Shown here: one piece after another, positions 36,303 to 44,516 of the stretch
Position numbering within the stretch: the stretch's first letter is position 1
Layout: each line of letters starts with the position of its first letter
From: Insolitispirillum peregrinum
GTDB taxonomy: Bacteria > Pseudomonadota > Alphaproteobacteria > Rhodospirillales > Rhodospirillaceae
Length of the DNA stretch: 64,000 bases
Direction: 5' to 3' (one strand)
Assembly (NCBI RefSeq): GCF_042665255.1
Contig: NZ_JBHTCD010000001.1
Notes under the pieces: model-generated
Seen by the model: the letters and a program-made list of their open reading frames with translations, nothing else
Told to the model about the DNA's origin: nothing
Databases searched by the model: none
Made by a program: the position numbers and the translations under genes

Positions 36303-36336
36303 ATAAAAAACGGGGAGCATGATCCTGCCCCCCGTT
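36303..36336 (-). terminator. Terminator of the iscA-nifUSVW operon
   Basis: A GC-rich hairpin has arms aacgggg (36309-36315) and ccccgtt (36330-36336), extended inward with mismatches. On the minus strand it is followed by TTTTTTATTG. It lies 33 bp after the nifW stop codon and separates the two nitrogen-fixation operons. Confidence 0.8.
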
Positions 36337-36368
36337 CGCGCGTCACCCTCAAAGAGAAGACCGACGCA

Positions 36369-36695
36369 TCATTCAGCCTTTTGCAACGGCTCGATGGCAT
36401 CCAGTCCGATGAAGGCCTGCCCCTTGACCTGCTGAAACACCTTGAACACCCGCTCGGTCACCGCATCGGATGACACAAAGTCAGCATGGGCCTGCGCCAG
36501 CTTGTCCTGATACAGCGCCTTCAGGGCCGCATCACTCAGACCGGTCAGGGTTTCCCGTCCCAGATAGTCGTGCAGCCGCTTGAGGATATGCAGGCGGTTG
36601 ACCCGCACCACATGCTCGTCATAGGGCACATCCAGCGCCTTGAAAAAGTCCTCGGCCGAGGACAGGGAGGCCATCTGTTGCAGAAATTCGCTCAT
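36369..36695 (-). CDS. nifW: Nitrogenase-stabilizing/protective protein NifW
   Basis: The 108-residue protein matches NifW, which associates with the MoFe protein and helps protect it from oxygen or aids its maturation. Recognisable features are SSAEDFFKALDVPYDEHVVR, VNRLHILKRLHDYLGRE, and the end RVFKVFQQVKGQAFIGLDAI. ATG at 36695 is preferred, as AGGAG lies 10 bases upstream; a TTG three codons earlier is possible. It is the last gene of the unit, 41 bp after nifV. Confidence 0.92.
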   Translation of the reverse strand: MSEFLQQMASLSSAEDFFKALDVPYDEHVVRVNRLHILKRLHDYLGRETLTGLSDAALKALYQDKLAQAHADFVSSDAVTERVFKVFQQVKGQAFIGLDAIEPLQKAE

Positions 36696-36736
36696 CGTCA
36701 GCAATCTCCTGAAGGGGGGAAGAGAGGTTTTACAAA

Positions 36737-37951
36737 TCAGCTATGCCAGACCCGGGGGCCATCCGATGGTGGCAGCGAAGAGTCCATCATGCCCAGCGCC
36801 GCATCGCGGATCAGGCGGGTTTCCTCGAAAAAGCGGCACAGATCGGCAGGGGTCGGCGCCTGCTTGGTGGCCTCGGCATGGGCGCGCACACGGGCCAGAA
36901 TGGCGCGGGCCTGCGGTTTTCCCACCACCAGCCCCAAACCTTCCAAAGCGTGATCAATGGCGGCCAGCCCGGAATGCTTGCCCAGCACCAGTTGGTGTTC
37001 CCGCCCCAGCACATGCGGATCAAGGGCCTGATAATTCGCCGGATCGGCCAGCAGGCCATGGACATGGATGCCGGATTCATGGGTAAACACCCCGGCCCCG
37101 ACAATCGACTTGTTGACCGGGATCGGACGGCCAGAGGCCTGAGCCACCAACTCGGACACCATCGGCAGCGCCTTGGGCGCAATGCCGGTGCTGCGGCCAT
37201 AGACCTGTTGCAGGGCCACCACCACTTCTTCCAGCGGCGCATTCCCGGCCCGTTCACCCAGCCCGTTGACAGTGGTCGAAACGTGGGTTGCCCCCCCCAG
37301 CACCGCCGCCAGAGAATTGGCCGTCGCCAGCCCGAGATCATCGTGGCTGTGGATTTCCAGTTCCAGACTGCTGCCCGCCCGCAAGGCGGTGAACGCCGCA
37401 TGGGTCTGGAACGGGTCGAGAATCCCCAGAGTATCGGCAAAGCGGAAACGGCGGGCTCCCGCCTGCTCCGCCACGGCGATCACCTGCTTCAGAAACTCGA
37501 GGTCCGCCCGCGAGCTGTCCTCACCGCCCAGCGCCACCGCCAGCCCCTGATCCACCGCATGACGCACCATACGGTCCACCTGCTCCAGCACCCAGGGGCG
37601 GGTTTGCTTCAGCTTGCCGCTGATCTGCTGATCGGACACCGGCACCGACACGTTGACCGCAGGCACACCGCACGCGGCGGCAAGGTCAATGTCATCGCGG
37701 CGCAAACGGCACCAGGCAATCGGCGTGGCCCGCAAGCCAAGATCGACCACCGCCCGAATCCCGTCGCGTTCCTCATCGCCCATCGCCGGAATGCCAACTT
37801 CCAGTTCGGGCACACCAGCGTCATCCAGCGCCTTGGCAATCGCCAGCTTTTCCTGACGTGTGAACGCCACCCCGGCGGTTTGCTCACCGTCGCGCAGGGT
37901 GGTGTCATTAATCATCACCAGAGAGTGTGGTTGGGACTTTTTCCGGGGCAT
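36737..37951 (-). CDS. nifV: Homocitrate synthase NifV
   Basis: NifV condenses acetyl-CoA and 2-oxoglutarate to homocitrate, the organic ligand of FeMo-co. The 404-residue protein shows the HMGL-like TIM-barrel motifs: NDTTLRDGEQTAGVAF at the start, metal-binding EIHSHDDLGLATANS, NGLGERAGNAPLEE and ESGIHVHGLLADP. ATG at 37951 follows GGGAGGGGTCAGCG; longer frames upstream run through non-homologous sequence. It is placed between nifS and nifW in one operon. A leucine-pathway 2-isopropylmalate synthase is excluded by length, which lacks the C-terminal regulatory domain, and by context. Confidence 0.95.
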   Translation of the reverse strand: MPRKKSQPHSLVMINDTTLRDGEQTAGVAFTRQEKLAIAKALDDAGVPELEVGIPAMGDEERDGIRAVVDLGLRATPIAWCRLRRDDIDLAAACGVPAVNVSVPVSDQQISGKLKQTRPWVLEQVDRMVRHAVDQGLAVALGGEDSSRADLEFLKQVIAVAEQAGARRFRFADTLGILDPFQTHAAFTALRAGSSLELEIHSHDDLGLATANSLAAVLGGATHVSTTVNGLGERAGNAPLEEVVVALQQVYGRSTGIAPKALPMVSELVAQASGRPIPVNKSIVGAGVFTHESGIHVHGLLADPANYQALDPHVLGREHQLVLGKHSGLAAIDHALEGLGLVVGKPQARAILARVRAHAEATKQAPTPADLCRFFEETRLIRDAALGMMDSSLPPSDGPRVWHS

Positions 37952-38033
37952 CGCTGACCCCTCCCCTGTGTCTGAACGCGGAACACCCGGGAGCCAGCCG
38001 CCGCCGTTGGCAACGACCAGCCCCCGGGCAGGA

Positions 38034-39248
38034 TCAGGCGTAATCCGGCTGAAAGGCATCCGCGCGCGGCTTGTCACCATCCCAGTACGGCGACAGCGCC
38101 CGCAGGCGGCTGATGATCGCCGGGACGTGGGAAATCACGTAGTCGATTTCGTCTTCGGTGGTTTCCCGTGACAGCGAGAAACGGGTGGCGCTGTGCGCGG
38201 CAGTGAAGGGAATTTGCATCGCCCGCAGCACATGGCTGGGTTCCAGCGACCCCGAGGTACAGGCCGAGCCCGACGAGGCGGCAATGCCCATCCGGTTGAG
38301 GAACAGCAGGATGGCTTCGCCTTCGATATATTCAAAGGCAATGTTGGTGGTGTTCGGCAGACGGTTGCGCACGTCGCCGGTCACAAAGGCATGCGACACC
38401 TGACTGATGATCCCCTGCTCCAGCTTGTCGCGCAGGCGGGCCACTTCGGTGTTTTCATGCTCCATGTAGCTCAGGGCCAGCTCGCAGGCCTTGCCCAGCC
38501 CGATGATGCCGGTGGTGTTCTCGGTCCCGGCCCGCCGCTCGCGTTCCTGATGACCGCCGCGGATCAGCGGACGGAAGCGCGTGCCGCGCTTCAGGTACAG
38601 CGCGCCGATCCCCTTGGGGGCGTGCAGCTTGTGCCCGGACAGCGACAGCATGTCGATATCGCTGTTTTTCAGGTCCAGCGCCACCTTGCCCACCGCCTGC
38701 ACCGCATCGGTGTGGAACAGGATGCCATAGGGCTTGGCCATTTCCGCCAGTCCCTCGACCGGGAACAGGGTACCGGTTTCGTTGTTGGCGTACATGATCG
38801 AGGCAATTGCCACCCGGTCCGACAGCGCCGCCTTGTAGGCCGCCACATCCAGCCGCCCCTGCTTGTCGACCGGGATGATGTGGATGGTGTAGTCCTTGTG
38901 CTTTTTCAGGTAATCGCACAACGACAGGATCGCCGGATGCTCCACTGCCGTGGTGATGATTTCCCGCCGTTCCGGGGCCAGGTCCAGCGCCGACAGGATG
39001 GCGGCATTGTCGCTTTCCGTCCCGCCCGAGGTGAACACGATCTCGCTGTCGTGCTCGGCCCCCAGCAAGGCAGCCACCTGCGCCCGCGCCTCGCGCACCT
39101 TGGCCCCGACCTGCGAGCCAAAGGAGTGGATCGACGACGGATTACCGAACTGCTCGCTGAAGAACGGCAGCATCTCTTCCACCACCCGCGGATCACAGCG
39201 GGTGGTGGCGTTGTTGTCCAGATAGATCGACTTGATATCAGTGGTCAT
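38034..39248 (-). CDS. nifS: Cysteine desulfurase NifS
   Basis: NifS removes sulfur from cysteine to supply NifU with sulfide for Fe-S cluster assembly. The 404-residue PLP enzyme starts MTTDIKSIYLDNNATTR. It carries the PLP-Lys in LSLSGHKLHAPKG and the active-site Cys in SSGSACTSGSLEPSHVL. ATG at 39248 follows AAGGACTGCGG. Upstream sequence to 39320 is repeat DNA rather than coding sequence. The unusually wide 142-bp gap to nifU holds two palindromic repeats. Confidence 0.96.
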   Translation of the reverse strand: MTTDIKSIYLDNNATTRCDPRVVEEMLPFFSEQFGNPSSIHSFGSQVGAKVREARAQVAALLGAEHDSEIVFTSGGTESDNAAILSALDLAPERREIITTAVEHPAILSLCDYLKKHKDYTIHIIPVDKQGRLDVAAYKAALSDRVAIASIMYANNETGTLFPVEGLAEMAKPYGILFHTDAVQAVGKVALDLKNSDIDMLSLSGHKLHAPKGIGALYLKRGTRFRPLIRGGHQERERRAGTENTTGIIGLGKACELALSYMEHENTEVARLRDKLEQGIISQVSHAFVTGDVRNRLPNTTNIAFEYIEGEAILLFLNRMGIAASSGSACTSGSLEPSHVLRAMQIPFTAAHSATRFSLSRETTEDEIDYVISHVPAIISRLRALSPYWDGDKPRADAFQPDYA

Positions 39249-39390
39249 GACCGCAGTCCTTTTAGAGCAAATCCCGAGCAGATGGACACATCTGCGACGA
39301 CGCATTTGCTTAAACAACAAATCATTAGAGCATTTATCGTGATCCTTGGAGACCGAGAAATGCTCTAATGCTCTGGTCCGGAGACGGGCA
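39249..39390. repeat. Two palindromic repeats in the nifU-nifS gap
   Basis: A diverged inverted copy of the 42-bp dksA-side repeat occupies 39267-39309, 18 bp from the nifS ATG. To its right, 39326-39366 forms another inverted repeat (agagcattt ... aaatgctct). No internal promoter was recognised, so the hairpins would lie within the nif transcript. Confidence 0.75.
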
Positions 39391-40353
39391 TCAGGCGTCC
39401 ATCAGGCGACGGGCATCGGCGGGGATCACCCGCACCGGACGACCCAGCTTTTCCATCAGGGCACCCTGCACCCCTTGCAGGGTGATCGAGCTCATCTGGC
39501 AGCCCGAGCAGGCTCCCTTCAGATGCACAAAGACCGAATCCCCATCCACATCCACCAGTTCCACATCGCCACCGTCGGCCTGCAGGTGCGGGCGCAGCTC
39601 TTCGATCGCCTGCTGGATGATCATGATCTTTTGCAGGTTGGTCATGCCCGGCTTGACCGGCTGAGCCTTTTTGGCTTCAGCGGCCAGCGGCGAAATCTGG
39701 ATCAGCGGAGCCGCCTTGGCGGCCGGCTTGACCCCGCCCAGCGTAAAGGCTTCGGCCGAGGTCAGCATGCCTTCGGTGACCATTTCGGCGTTCACTTCGG
39801 CCAGCTTTTCTTCCAGCTTTTCGTGACAGGTCTTGCAAGCCCCGCCAGCCTTGGTATAGGCGGTCAGTTGCTCCAGCGAGGTCAGCTTGTTGCCGCGCAC
39901 CGCCCGTTCCACCATGCCTTCGTCGATCCCGAAGCACTTGCACAGCAGCGCGCCTTCTTCGTGATCGTCTTCGGCCAGCTCTTCGCCGGTGTAGTTGGCA
40001 ATCGCCGCCAACAGGGCTTCATGGCCCATCACCGAGCAATGCATCTTTTCCGGCGGCAGGCCACCGAGGAAATCAGCGATATCCTGATTGGTGATCTTTT
40101 TGGCCTCGTCGATGGTCTTGCCAATCACCAGCTCGGTCAGGGCCGAGGAGGACGCAATGGCCGAACCGCAGCCAAAGGTCTGGAATTTCGCGTCAGTGAT
40201 CACCATCGTTTCGGGGTCAACCTTGATCATCAACCGCAGCGCATCGCCGCAGGAAATCGAGCCGACTTCGCCGACGCCATCGGGGTTGTCAATCACCCCG
40301 GCATTCTTCGGATCAAAGAAATAGTCCTTAACCTTATCGGTGTAGTTCCACAT
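39391..40353 (-). CDS. nifU: Fe-S scaffold protein NifU
   Basis: The 320-residue three-domain scaffold has an N-terminal IscU-like domain with cluster Cys in GSISCGDALR, TFGCGSAIASSS and HCSVMGHEAL (about 1-125). A central 2Fe-2S domain has LCKCFGIDEG and GGACKTCHEKL (about 134-185). A C-terminal Nfu domain has ACSGCQMSSITL (about 245-315). It assembles clusters from NifS-derived sulfur for nitrogenase. Length and order are standard for full NifU. It is the second gene of the unit, 64 bp after the IscA-type gene. Confidence 0.97.
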   Translation of the reverse strand: MWNYTDKVKDYFFDPKNAGVIDNPDGVGEVGSISCGDALRLMIKVDPETMVITDAKFQTFGCGSAIASSSALTELVIGKTIDEAKKITNQDIADFLGGLPPEKMHCSVMGHEALLAAIANYTGEELAEDDHEEGALLCKCFGIDEGMVERAVRGNKLTSLEQLTAYTKAGGACKTCHEKLEEKLAEVNAEMVTEGMLTSAEAFTLGGVKPAAKAAPLIQISPLAAEAKKAQPVKPGMTNLQKIMIIQQAIEELRPHLQADGGDVELVDVDGDSVFVHLKGACSGCQMSSITLQGVQGALMEKLGRPVRVIPADARRLMDA

Positions 40354-40417
40354 CGCGGGGGAGACCTTTCGTTCCAGAAATCGTGTCGTCTTTTTTTATG
40401 ACAGCAGCAGGGTCAGC

Positions 40418-40738
40418 TCAGGCGGCGAAGGATTTCCCGCACGAGCACTTGCCCTCGGCATTGGGGTTTTCGAACTGAAAGCCCGACCCCTGAATGCTTT
40501 CGACGTAATCCAGCACCGTGCCCTGGATCAGCGAGGCACTGGGGCCATCGACGAACACCTGCACATCGCCGAAATTCAGAACGGTGTCGCCCTCTTCCGG
40601 GCCATACACCAGCCCCATCCGGTACTGATAGCCAGCGCAACCGCCCGCTGAGACCATAATCCGCAAGCCGGACGCTTCGCCCTTGACCTTGCGGATGGCG
40701 GCTTTGGCGGCTTCGGTTACTTCAATCACGTTTGCCAT
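40418..40738 (-). CDS. IscA/HesB-type Fe-S carrier in nif operon
   Basis: The 106-residue A-type carrier has the three conserved Cys: GGCAGYQYRMG and the C-terminal GKCSCGKSF. Such proteins accept clusters or iron and pass them to apo-proteins; nif-linked copies (IscA-nif) serve nitrogenase biogenesis. ATG at 40738 (MANVIEVTEAAKAAIRKV) is the family start; the longer frame reaches into the promoter. It is the first gene of iscA-nifU-nifS-nifV-nifW, about 43 bp from a sigma-54 promoter. Confidence 0.93.
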   Translation of the reverse strand: MANVIEVTEAAKAAIRKVKGEASGLRIMVSAGGCAGYQYRMGLVYGPEEGDTVLNFGDVQVFVDGPSASLIQGTVLDYVESIQGSGFQFENPNAEGKCSCGKSFAA

Positions 40739-40780
40739 GGGGAAGACCCTCCTTGACAGGAATGTTCTGCCATCCTGCAA

Positions 40781-40796
40781 AGCAAGGAGTGTGCCA
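40781..40796 (-). promoter_or_regulatory. Sigma-54 promoter of the iscA-nifUSVW operon
   Basis: The minus strand reads TGGCACACTCCTTGCT, with a perfect -24 TGGCAC and -12 TTGCT at exact spacing. The predicted start near 40769 gives a leader of about 30 bases. Confidence 0.88.
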
Positions 40797-40870
40797 ATCC
40801 ATTAGTTCATTGTTTTTACTATATTTCTTGTATTGTGCGACAGCGACATTCCCGACAAACACGACGTCTT

Positions 40871-40886
40871 TGTCGGATAGGGGACA
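40871..40886. promoter_or_regulatory. NifA upstream activator site for iscA-nifUSVW
   Basis: TGTCGGATAGGGGACA is an exact TGT-N10-ACA match centred about 83 bp upstream of the -24 box. A further match at 41102-41117 (TGTCGGAAACAGGACA) is about 310 bp away and may be accessory or chance. Confidence 0.82.
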
Positions 40887-40920
40887 AAACCAGTACTATT
40901 TTTATGGCTATTATTTCAGC

Positions 40921-40939
40921 TGGGTCTGCCGCAGACCCA
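40921..40939. repeat. Tight palindrome upstream of the nif promoter
   Basis: Nine-base arms, tgggtctgc and gcagaccca, flank a single base. It lies about 35 bp upstream of the NifA site. It could be a protein-binding site; no regulator is recognised. Confidence 0.4.
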
Positions 40940-40959
40940 CCACCTGTCCAGTCCATTGG

Positions 40960-40996
40960 AAGAAAACAAAAAAGCCTCCCGTTATCAGCGGGAGGC
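40960..40996 (-). terminator. Terminator of the 41141-41602 gene
   Basis: Arms gcctcccg (40974-40981) and cgggaggc (40989-40996) enclose a 7-base loop. On the minus strand they are followed by TTTTTTGTTTTC, a strong intrinsic terminator. It shields the nif promoter from upstream transcription. Confidence 0.85.
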
Positions 40997-41140
40997 CCTT
41001 TGCAGGCTGATCAGTCCTTCCCTCAGCCTCCAACGGAGCCTCAGGATAAAATCATTTTATTTCAGCAGGTTAAAATCATACAGACAAAACCGACACTGCA
41101 CTGTCGGAAACAGGACAAAACCGGTCCTGTTTCCAGAGCA

Positions 41141-41602
41141 TCATCGTTTCCGCTCACCCGCACGACACAGCGGCGCACCGGCGGCGTCCATCATCATGCG
41201 CAGGAACGGATTGTTCTGCCCGCTCCACAGGCCCGCACCAACCTGCATCCACGATTGCATCACCTGTTCCCCCATCTGCTGCCACAGGGCAAAGGGGTTC
41301 ATCATGGATGCCATCGGCGCAGACTGCCCCGGAAATGCCCCAGTCAGAATCCCCGGTAACGCCCCCGGAGCCATCTGCGCCCACAACAATGCCGGATTTC
41401 CCAGCGCAGGCAAAATGTCCCGCGCCACCGCGTCAAAGCCAGGATAGGCCCGCATGGTGATGGTCACCATTTCAGCGCCCCGTTCGGGATCATCCCGGCG
41501 GATGATTTCCAGATCGAGGTTTGGCAAATGGCCGGTAATGCGTGTGACGTCTTCGGATACGGCTTGCGGAGACGGCTGGTTCGACGTGCTGGTCTTCATC
41601 AT
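41141..41602 (-). CDS. Hypothetical protein with PHA-granule-like C-terminal motif
   Basis: The 153-residue protein has a charged first half (LPNLDLEIIRRDDPERGAEM, VTITMRAYPGFDAVAR). Its second half is rich in Met, Gln and aromatic residues (NPFALWQQMGEQVMQSWMQV, GLWSGQNNPFLRMM). The W-Q-M pattern recalls short regions of polyhydroxyalkanoate-granule proteins, but the similarity is weak and I do not recognise a family. Two adjacent ATGs (41602, 41599) could start it. It has its own strong terminator and lies between the kinase-like pair and the nif promoter. Confidence 0.55.
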   Translation of the reverse strand: MMKTSTSNQPSPQAVSEDVTRITGHLPNLDLEIIRRDDPERGAEMVTITMRAYPGFDAVARDILPALGNPALLWAQMAPGALPGILTGAFPGQSAPMASMMNPFALWQQMGEQVMQSWMQVGAGLWSGQNNPFLRMMMDAAGAPLCRAGERKR

Positions 41603-41692
41603 TCCCTCACACCAGAGCGGTTGCGATCGCAGGCAACATCAGGACTGTCTCATGGTCCATCCCGGAAAGAAACCCTCGGGATGCCATCAGCC

Positions 41693-42196
41693 TCACCGCG
41701 GCTTGCCCGGCGGCGGCGGAGCATCAAAATCATCCTCGGCAGATTTTGTAACCTCGGTGCCCCACTCTTCGACCAGTTCCTTCTGCCGACTGCGCAACGC
41801 CGCCAGACGACGGCTGGAGGTCAGGGTGAGAACAGTCGTCACCACCGCAGGCGTGGCAGCAAAGATCATCCAGCCCGCCGCAGCCGAGCCAAAAATGGTC
41901 ATCAGGGCAAAAACATCGGACAGGATGTTCAGAACCTCGGGCACCGAATGGTCGCCGGTCCACAGGTTCAGCAAATACGGCACCGCTCCGGCAAAATTCA
42001 AACCGCCGACGGTCATTCCGCCATATCGCTTGACGCTGCGGTCCACCACCAGCGCCACAAAGGTCGGCAGCAGCGCAATCCCCAGAAAGACCACTGTCGG
42101 CAGAAACAGAAACAGCAGCGGCACACCCAAAGCCAACAGGCCGATGTTCCGTTTGATGCTGCCGGGGGGGGCTGCCTTGCTTTTTGCTGCCGCCAT
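41693..42196 (-). CDS. Small membrane protein coupled to the pseudokinase
   Basis: This 167-residue protein has two close N-terminal hydrophobic segments (IGLLALGVPLLFLFLPTVVF, LGIALLPTFVALVV). A further pair lies around 95-125 (ALMTIFGSAAAGWMIFAATP), before an acidic, Pro-rich tail that ends DDFDAPPPPGKPR. No family is recognised. Its ATG overlaps the stop codon of the upstream kinase-like gene by one base (TGATG). Translation is therefore coupled, and the two proteins probably form a membrane complex. Confidence 0.7.
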   Translation of the reverse strand: MAAAKSKAAPPGSIKRNIGLLALGVPLLFLFLPTVVFLGIALLPTFVALVVDRSVKRYGGMTVGGLNFAGAVPYLLNLWTGDHSVPEVLNILSDVFALMTIFGSAAAGWMIFAATPAVVTTVLTLTSSRRLAALRSRQKELVEEWGTEVTKSAEDDFDAPPPPGKPR

Positions 42197-44214
42197 CACA
42201 TGATCCTCATAAACAGCACAATACAGACAGTAACAATCGCAACAAAGACCGACAGCACCGCCGCCGCCTGCTGCCCGATCATCTCGGCCTGCTCATCCCG
42301 CACCAACTTTCCGGCCTCCAGCGCGCGGCACTGCTGGTCAGCAGCGGCGTACTCGGCCTTCGCCCAGGCAAAACCGTCATTATCCCGCTGCCGCTCTTCC
42401 TGATTGTCCAGCAGGTTGTAAAGCTCGGGCAGGCTCCCCTTGCGCACCAGCTTGGGGACTTCCTTTTCCAGCTCCTTGCGCCGCATCCGGCCATGATAGC
42501 CCGCAATGATCGGGGCCAGTTGTGCGCCAATCCAGCCCGCCAACCCGTGCAACGCCGGAGGCCCAAGGCGCCATTGCAGCACCGCCAGCAAGCTGACCAT
42601 CCCCAAAATCTGCCGGTCGGACGAATTTTCATTCAGCGCGCGGAACTGGACCTTGGTATCGCGTTCCCACTTACAGCCGATATAGGCGGCAATATGACGG
42701 TCCACCGGCTTTGTTTTCGGATCAATCTTTAAGGAAACCCGGTCCAGCGCAGGCAGAAGCTCGCGGATTTCCGAGACGTATTCCTTTTCAATCAACGGGC
42801 TTTGGCAGTGCAGGTGCTCGTTCAGTTCGTACACGCACCGCTCCATGCCCCAGCCGATCATCTGGGTCTGCAGATTGGCAGTCAAATCCTTGAACTGGTT
42901 TTCAAAATGCCCCAGTTCGGGCGAATAGATCCCCTGGGCATCAATCCAGTTCTTGGCCAGATCGCGCGCCAGAACCTCGGCGTACAGACGGATCTGCTTC
43001 TTTTGCATCATCACCGCAGCCAGCGCGGCCCCAAAGCCATCCAGTGTGACGCGGAGTTCGCGATAACGCAGCGGCGCCGCCGGATCCAGCAGGATCAGCA
43101 CCCGCGCCACCGTATAATCACCACCAGATTTGGCCTCACTGCCACTCTGGCTCAGCCGCACCGCCACCGAGATGGCATCGGCCGTTTCATTGTCTTCCAT
43201 CCCGCGCCGCAGCCAGACCTCGACCCGACCATCGAGAATGGGCGACAATGCCGCATCCCACGACGACGCCATCGCATGGGCCAACTCGCGACAGGTAAAA
43301 TAATCAACGCCTTCAAACTTGAACGGGCGTTGCGCCCGCTTGGGCGGTTTGGGCTGCAACGGCGACAGGCGGCGACCATTCATCCACAGATCGACGTTTT
43401 CCAGATCCCAGCGTTCTTTGTAATCGTCACACAAAACGCCGCGCATCACCTCGATCAGGTTCAGCGGTACCCGGTTGTCAGAGGCAAACGAGGCATAGGT
43501 TGACTGGGCCAGCTTGGCCCGGATCACGTCATTGTCTTCCCAGCCGTGGGCCGGATCCCGCCCGGTCAGCAGGCCGAGGAAACAAATCCCCAGACTGTAC
43601 AGGTCATCCTTGGAATAACCCTGTCCCCGCCCTTCGGGGTTGGCCATGGCGAAGTACAACGGCTCGTAAACCACATGGTTATTGTAGCCCGGCGGAGCGG
43701 TAACGCAGTCCCCCAGAACCAGCCGTTCCTTGGTCTGATCATGCCAGAACAGGTTGTCGAGGCGAACCGCCCGGTGGACCACACCACGCTGGGACATTTC
43801 CTGCAGGGCCTGGATGATCGGCTTCATCACCCGCTTGATGAACTGGGCTTCGGGGATGGCATCAAACCGTTGCCCCGGCCTGGGCAGCACCCGGCCACCG
43901 CTCGGGCGTTCATAAACCACCGCCATCTGGCGGCGCTGGCCCGGCAACCAGTCAACGATGCCATATTCAACCAGCGTCAACAGGCCCGGAACCTGCACCC
44001 CTTTCAGGGAGCGCATCGCCCCGACACGCAGCGGCATGTCCGCACGGCACAGCAAGGCATAGAGGGAGCGACCAGACCCGCGCCGGTCTTCGCAGTGATA
44101 GGCCTCGGCCTGCGGCATATCGAGGTCAGGCAGCCGCTGGGTCGGGTCAATCTCATAGCGTTCTTTCAGAAGCGCGGCACCGGCAGTGCCCGATCCTTGC
44201 TGATCACTCGCCAT
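42196..44214 (-). CDS. Tail-anchored protein-kinase-like pseudokinase
   Basis: The 672-residue protein has a Ser/Thr-kinase-like N-half (about 35-280). A C-lobe is visible: GVVHRAVRLDNLFWHD at the catalytic-loop position, KERLVLGDCVTAPPG where DFG should be, and YSKDDLYSLGICFLGLLTGR as helix F. The HRD Asp is Ala and DFG is GDC, and no Gly-rich loop is seen, so catalysis is unlikely. The middle (about 290-600) is unrecognised. The C-terminus ends in one hydrophobic helix (VLSVFVAIVTVCIVLFMRIM), suggesting tail anchoring with the bulk in the cytoplasm. It is co-translated with the small membrane protein downstream. Confidence 0.75.
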   Translation of the reverse strand: MASDQQGSGTAGAALLKERYEIDPTQRLPDLDMPQAEAYHCEDRRGSGRSLYALLCRADMPLRVGAMRSLKGVQVPGLLTLVEYGIVDWLPGQRRQMAVVYERPSGGRVLPRPGQRFDAIPEAQFIKRVMKPIIQALQEMSQRGVVHRAVRLDNLFWHDQTKERLVLGDCVTAPPGYNNHVVYEPLYFAMANPEGRGQGYSKDDLYSLGICFLGLLTGRDPAHGWEDNDVIRAKLAQSTYASFASDNRVPLNLIEVMRGVLCDDYKERWDLENVDLWMNGRRLSPLQPKPPKRAQRPFKFEGVDYFTCRELAHAMASSWDAALSPILDGRVEVWLRRGMEDNETADAISVAVRLSQSGSEAKSGGDYTVARVLILLDPAAPLRYRELRVTLDGFGAALAAVMMQKKQIRLYAEVLARDLAKNWIDAQGIYSPELGHFENQFKDLTANLQTQMIGWGMERCVYELNEHLHCQSPLIEKEYVSEIRELLPALDRVSLKIDPKTKPVDRHIAAYIGCKWERDTKVQFRALNENSSDRQILGMVSLLAVLQWRLGPPALHGLAGWIGAQLAPIIAGYHGRMRRKELEKEVPKLVRKGSLPELYNLLDNQEERQRDNDGFAWAKAEYAAADQQCRALEAGKLVRDEQAEMIGQQAAAVLSVFVAIVTVCIVLFMRIM

Positions 44215-44516
44215 GATGCGTTCTCACCCTCCCCATAAACCTTACAGACCGGTCGCCATCAGCACCGGGATTGCAGGCCGTCGCACCCATCCGAAAGGCA
44301 TAATGCTCCCGACAGACAGGCTCTGACAACCTTATCCATACAGCACCATCCTGTTCCTGCGGCAGCTTCATGATACTGCATGGCAGCGCAGTCTACAGGG
44401 CAAGCCGTTAGCACGCTGTTAACGAAACGAAAAAGGCGAGGACGGAGATTGCTCTCCGCCCTCGCCTTTTTTTCATACGCACCGCGACGAAGACGACGCC
44501 CCGTTGGCGGAACCCG
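44215..44516. other. Intergenic region containing a terminator only
   Basis: This 302-bp gap between purA and the pseudokinase gene holds the strong hairpin described separately. It presumably also holds the promoter of the pseudokinase gene. I see no gene or repeat element in it. Confidence 0.5.
44430..44473 (-). terminator. Terminator of hisZ-purA
   Basis: A hairpin (ggcgagg-acggag ... ctccg-ccctcgcc) is flanked by A5 on the left and T7 on the right, so it can work in both directions. On the minus strand it follows the purA stop codon by 44 bp. Confidence 0.85.

Noticed and set aside
40921..40939. Palindrome tgggtctgc-c-gcagaccca as an IHF or second NifA site
   Set aside because: It fits neither the TGT-N10-ACA pattern nor the IHF consensus; kept only as an unexplained palindrome.
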